Shown one piece after another: positions 1 to 4,400 of a DNA stretch of 7,297 bases. The stretch lies in contig JAKDLC010000100.1 of assembly GCA_030453055.1 (NCBI GenBank), positions 1-7,297 of the forward strand, given 5' to 3'. Source of the stretch: Nitrosospira sp. GTDB taxonomy: Bacteria > Pseudomonadota > Gammaproteobacteria > Burkholderiales > Nitrosomonadaceae. Under the pieces are notes generated by a model, which was not told where the DNA came from, did no database searches, and was given only the letters and a program-made list of their open reading frames with translations. Position numbers and translations under genes: made by a program. How positions within the stretch are numbered: position 1 is the first letter of the stretch; each line of letters starts with the position of its first letter.

Positions 1-2
1 CT

Positions 3-203
3 ACAAAACAAAATCCTGCGCAATCATCACGCGAATTTATGAAATATCCGGGTTATCAGGAGGCATCCGGAATCAATGCAAGACCGCGGCATTATGAAAT
101 TCCCCAGCGCGAAACCAGCATTTTGATCGCGTTCCCCCCACGGATCGCGGTAACTTGGAGTCCTGCGCAATCATCACGCGAATTCATGAAACATCCGGGC
201 TAG
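3..203 (+). CDS. Possible 3' end of an upstream coding region (partial, uncertain)
   Basis: This frame is open from the window edge for 66 codons to a TAG at 201-203, four bases before the ndvB ATG. I do not recognise the product. Its visible tail contains a duplicated peptide, PAQSSREFMKYPG and PAQSSREFMKHPG, the second copy ending the frame. The two DNA copies are 147 bp (49 codons) apart, so they fall in the same frame. Two of their three differences are synonymous here (TTT/TTC and GGT/GGC) and one changes Tyr to His. Short spacing to ndvB would suit an operon with translational coupling. Against this, 66 stop-free codons is not long in GC-rich DNA, and a second frame through the repeat also gives similar peptides. 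The stretch may simply be intergenic repeat DNA. Confidence 0.28.
   Translation, partial: TKQNPAQSSREFMKYPGYQEASGINARPRHYEIPQRETSILIAFPPRIAVTWSPAQSSREFMKHPG
14..55 (+). repeat. 42-bp direct repeat, copy 1
   Basis: This copy begins TCCTGCGCAATCATCACGCG and ends TATCCGGGTTA. It matches copy 2 at 161-202 in 39 of 42 positions; the three differences (at 38, 45 and 53) are all T here and C in the other copy. Similarity stops abruptly at both ends. It could be a duplicated stretch of coding sequence, a dispersed intergenic repeat, or the remnant of a mobile-element end. The window gives no further copy to decide between these. Confidence 0.95.
56..160. other. Spacer between the two direct repeats
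   Basis: Just after copy 1 there is an AGGAGG at 58-63, a good Shine-Dalgarno sequence. Twelve bases later an ATG at 76 opens a 16-codon frame (MQDRGIMKFPSAKPAF) ending at TGA 124-126. It could be a small leader peptide, but the spacing is longer than usual and nothing else supports it. A short GATCGCG motif occurs at 125-131 and 143-149. I see no convincing sigma-70 promoter or terminator hairpin in this stretch. Confidence 0.4.
161..202 (+). repeat. 42-bp direct repeat, copy 2, abutting the ndvB start
   Basis: This is the second copy of the 42-bp repeat, offset by exactly 147 bp from copy 1. It ends five bases before the ndvB ATG, so it supplies nearly all of the sequence where a ribosome binding site should be. 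The only purine-rich elements near the start are GGG at 197-199 (eight bases before the ATG) and GAGA at 203-206 (too close). No AGGAGG-like site is present. Confidence 0.95.
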
Positions 204-207
204 AGAC

Positions 208-1458
208 ATGACGGTTTCTGCGCTTTTACTCCCCATTACGAGCCGGCTTCGCAAAATCGGAAAGCCACGCATTCCGCTCAGCAAAGAACTCCCCTTGCGG
301 TCCGAGCTATTCAGCGACGACCAGATGGAGCTGTATGGTGGAATTCTTGCGGCGTCTCACGAATTATCTTCGAGCCGTGGTACGCATCAGCTCCTGGCAC
401 GACTGGATGAGAACGAAAATACGCTGTTCAGTATCTGTGGCGTGCTGACTGACGCGGTAACGGCCGACCAGCCGCTGACGCCGGCCGGCGAATGGCTTTT
501 CGATAATTTCTATTTGATCGAAGAGCAGATCCGCACCGCCAGGCGGCATCTTCCCAAAGGTTACAGCCGCGAATTGCCTCTTCTTGCACGGGGACCATCG
601 GCCAATCTTCCGCGCGTGTACGATATTGCCTTGCAGGCGATTTCGCATGGCGATGGCAGGGTCGATACGGAAAGTCTCAGGCGTTTTGTCGCGGCATACC
701 AGACCGTCGCCAATCTTAAGCTGGGAGAATTATGGGCGATTCCGATCATGCTCCGGCTGGCGTTGATCGAAAACCTTCGTCGAGTCGGGGTGCACGTCGC
801 TGCCGGCCGGACGGACCGGAATCTTGCGGATGCCTGGGCTGACGAGATCACGAAGGTTGCCGGAAAAGATCCCAAGAGCCTGGTTCTCGTCATTGCGGAT
901 ATGGCGCGCTCCAATCCACCGATGACTACGCCATTCATTTCCGAATTGGTGCGGCGATTGCAGGGGCAGGGGCCCGCGCTGGCGTTTCCGTTGAACTGGA
1001 TAGAGCAGCGGCTCGCCGAGTCGAATCAAACGATCGACCAGATGGTGCAGTCGGGAAATCAGCAACAGGCAGCCGACCAGGTTTCTATCTCCAACAGCAT
1101 TAATAGCTTGCGCACGCTCGGCGCCATCGACTGGCGCGAGTTTGTCGAAACCACCAGTGTCGTCGAACAGACACTGCGTGAAGATCCGGGCGGCGTTTAC
1201 GGCCAAATGGATTTTGCCACCCGTGATCATTATCGGCATGTAGTGGAGCGTCTGGCCAAGGCAAGCCCCATATCGGAGGTGGAAGTCGCGCGCAGGGCGC
1301 TCCGGTTGGCGCGAGCCGGTACGGCAAGGGATGACGGCGACGTCAGAGCGCACGTCGGTTTTTACCTGATTGACAAAGGCTTGCCCGACCTCGAGCGGTC
1401 GGCGCAAGTGCGCTTCTCAATCCTGGAAAAATTTTCCCGGGCCGGTCGCCGGCATCCG
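208..1458 (+). other. NdvB N-terminal soluble region (residues ~1-417)
   Basis: This is the cytoplasmic N-terminal part of the synthase, before the first membrane segment. It looks mostly alpha-helical and has no hydrophobic stretch long enough for a signal peptide, which fits the cytoplasmic N-terminus reported for Brucella Cgs. The best family marker is the block at residues 96-124 (WLFDNFYLIEEQ, then RRHLPKGYSRELP), near-invariant in this family as I know it. A second recognisable stretch is the ELFSDDQMELYGG-type sequence at about residues 38-50. I recognise no catalytic motif here. In the Brucella enzyme the N-terminal part is associated with the protein-linked glucan intermediate and GT activity; that assignment to this protein is by homology only. 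Confidence 0.75.
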
Positions 1459-4400
1459 CTTTTCTATTATGTGGGCGCGATCGCGCTGATAACCGCGAGT
1501 CTGGCAGGCAGTCTTTTGCTGAAGGCGTACGCCGATGGCGCAAACGCATGGTTATTGGCGGTGGTAGGCGTTCTTTCGCTCTTTGCGATGAGTCAATTGG
1601 CGGTGGCGCTGGTAAATTGGGTGACGCAATTACTGGTGGCGCCTCATTCGCTGCCCCGTATGGACTTTTCCGGGGAAATACCTTCGACGCTGCGTACATT
1701 GGTCGTGGTTCCTACGATGCTGACACGCATTTCCGACATTCCTGATCTTGTCGAAGCGCTTGAGGTCCGCTTTTTAGCCAATCGCGACGCCAATCTTTAT
1801 TTCGGTTTATTAACGGATTTTCAGGATGCGGATCGGCAGACGCTTCCCGAAGACGAACCTTTATTACAGCTTGCACGTAAGGGTATCGAAGATCTGAATA
1901 AAAAATATTCCAATGCGGCCGGCAATGACACGAGGACAGCGGCCGTTTCAACAACGAACTCGGCGGCGGACTCGGCGGCAAGTGGTAGCGAGGGTCCGTT
2001 TTATCTGTTTCATCGACCGCGTCGATGGAATCCGCTGGAGCGGCTCTGGATGGGCCATGAGCGCAAACGCGGGAAACTTGCAGACTTGAATGCGCTGTTG
2101 CGCGGCGCGGGAAGCGACGCATTCTCCTTGATCATAGGCAACATCGCTGGGCTGACTGAAATAAAGTATGTGATCACGCTCGATACCGATACCCAATTGC
2201 CGCGGGAGTCCGCTCATCAGTTTGTCGGCGCAATGGCTCATCCGCTGAATCGCGCGCGGCTTGATACAACCTCCACGGATGGGTACAGCGCGCTGGTGAC
2301 CGACGGCTATGGCATTCTGCAACCGCGCGTCGCGGTGAGCCTGTCGAGTACAAACCGCTCGCGATACGCATGGCTTTTCGGCGGCGAGGCCGGGATCGAT
2401 CCGTACACGCGAATGGTCTCCGACGTGTATCAGGATTTGTTCCATGAAGGTTCGTTCGTCGGCAAGGGTATTTATGACATCGATGCGTTCGAACAAGTGC
2501 TTTGCCACCGCCTTCCCGAGAATCGGATTCTAAGCCACGATCTTCTGGAGGGATGCTATGCTCGCGCGGGCCTGTTAAGCGACGTGCAGTTGTATGAGGG
2601 GTTCCCGTCGCGCTATAGCACGGATGTGAGCCGTCGCCACCGGTGGATTCGGGGAGACTGGCAACTCGCCAGCTGGCTGCTGTGGCGGGTACCGGGGATG
2701 GACGCGAGCCATTACCCCAATCCGCTATCGGCGTTGTCGCGGTGGAAACTGCTGGATAACCTCCGGCGCAGCCTTGTTCCTATGGCCTTGACGTTGCTTC
2801 TGCTGTTGGGATGGATGGGTTTGCCCGATGCATGGTTCTGGACGTTGGCGGTGATTGGCGCACTCGCTATTCCCGCCGTGATAACCGTCATTTCCGACCT
2901 GCTGAACAAGCCGTCCGAAGCGCCATTGCGCCAGCACGTCGTTGCTTCCATGCGCGCGGCGGGGCGGCATTTTGGACAGATAGTATTCACGCTGGCGTGT
3001 CTTCCCTATGAGGCCTGTTTCAGCCTCGACGCGATCATCCGTACCCACGTGCGGCTTTTTATTACACGCCGTCGACTTCTCGAATGGAACCCGTCCCGCG
3101 AAATCGACCGCGAGGCCGATCCGGGAATCGTCAAAGACGGAGGGGTCAGCCTCGATGCTTCCTTCCGATCGATGTGGGCCGCACCTGCGGTTGCATTCGC
3201 CGCAGTGATCGGAATCGCGATTACAACACCGTTTGCATTGATCGTTGCGCTGCCGGTCCTGTTGTTATGGGCGGGGGCTCCCGCCCTTGCCTGGTGGATA
3301 AGCCTGCCGCTTCCTCCCCGAAGCGCGGAGCTGACTATTGGACAAAACCACTTTTTGCGCCAGATTGCGCGCCGGACATGGTTTTTCTTCGAGACCTTCG
3401 TTGGTCCGAAGGATCATTGGTTGCCGCCAGACAATTTTCAGGAGCACCCTGCCGCGACGATCGCACATCGCACATCGCCGACCAATATGGGCATGGCTCT
3501 GCTGGCCAACGTCGCCGCCCATGACTTCGGTTACATAGGAATCGGCCAACTCATCGAGCGCACGGCGAATACACTGGAGTCGATGGATACGCTGGAACGG
3601 TACGCCGGCCATTTTTACAACTGGTACGACACGGAAACGAAAGCGCCGCTGACGCGGTATATCTCCACGGTGGATAGCGGTAATCTTGCGGGCCATCTTC
3701 TGACCTTGCGCGCAGGCTTACTGGAAATCGCTGATGCGCCATTTATCGGCGAACAAGTGTTTCTGGCATTGACCGATACCCTGCAGATTCTCGAAAAAAC
3801 TGCGGGCGCCGCTTCCGCAAGTTCTCTGACGCAGTTCGAAAAGGCGCTCACGGCCGCAATCGGGACGCGTCCTCTTACGATTGCGAGCGCGCACATCGAG
3901 CTTGACCGGCTGGTTGCCTGCTCGATAGCAGTAGTCGATGAGATTGCCAAGGATTCATCCACGGTTCCTTCGAGCGAGGCTCACGAATGGGCGCAGATTT
4001 TGAACAGGCAATGCGAAGGGGCGCTCGCCGACTTGATCAGCCTTGCGCCGCAACTTCCGCCACTCCATACGGAGGCGGGCGGATCGGATTTGACGCCTAC
4101 CGCCCGGATTCCTTCTTTGCGGCAACTTGCCAATCAGGAGAGTGGGCGTGCGCGTGACCTACTAACCACGCTTGAACGTCTTGCGCAGCGGGCGGGTGAA
4201 ATGGCGCTAATGGAGTACGGATTCCTGTTCAATCACGCACAGCGGCAGCTTGCAATCGGATACAACGTCGGTGAGCGACGGCTGGATGCCAGCTACTATG
4301 ATCTGCTCGCCTCGGAGGCGAGACTTTGCAATTTCGTTGCAATCGCACAGGGAGAATTGCCTCAGGAAAGCTGGTTCGCGCTGGGGCGCATGCTGACCAC

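Noticed and set aside
88..105. Possible third degenerate copy of the upstream repeat (ATTATGAAATTCCCC)
   Set aside because: Only about a dozen bases resemble the repeat core, and they are out of phase with the 147-bp offset. This is within what chance allows in a short AT-richer stretch.
186..203. Five-codon frame ATG AAA CAT CCG GGC TAG inside repeat copy 2
   Set aside because: It is too short to support and is part of a longer open frame crossing both repeats. There is no ribosome binding site specific to it.
730..1407. Minus-strand open frame of 225 codons
   Set aside because: It is antisense to the NdvB N-terminal region, has no recognisable motif, and the plus-strand frame has clear family conservation upstream and downstream of it.
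1948..2508. Minus-strand open frame of 186 codons
   Set aside because: It is antisense to the GT84 core, including the DxD region. The plus-strand protein there is highly characteristic, so this is a shadow.
3463..3477. Short tandem CGCACAT duplication
   Set aside because: Two 7-bp units within the ndvB coding frame, with no disruption of reading. Too short to be meaningful.
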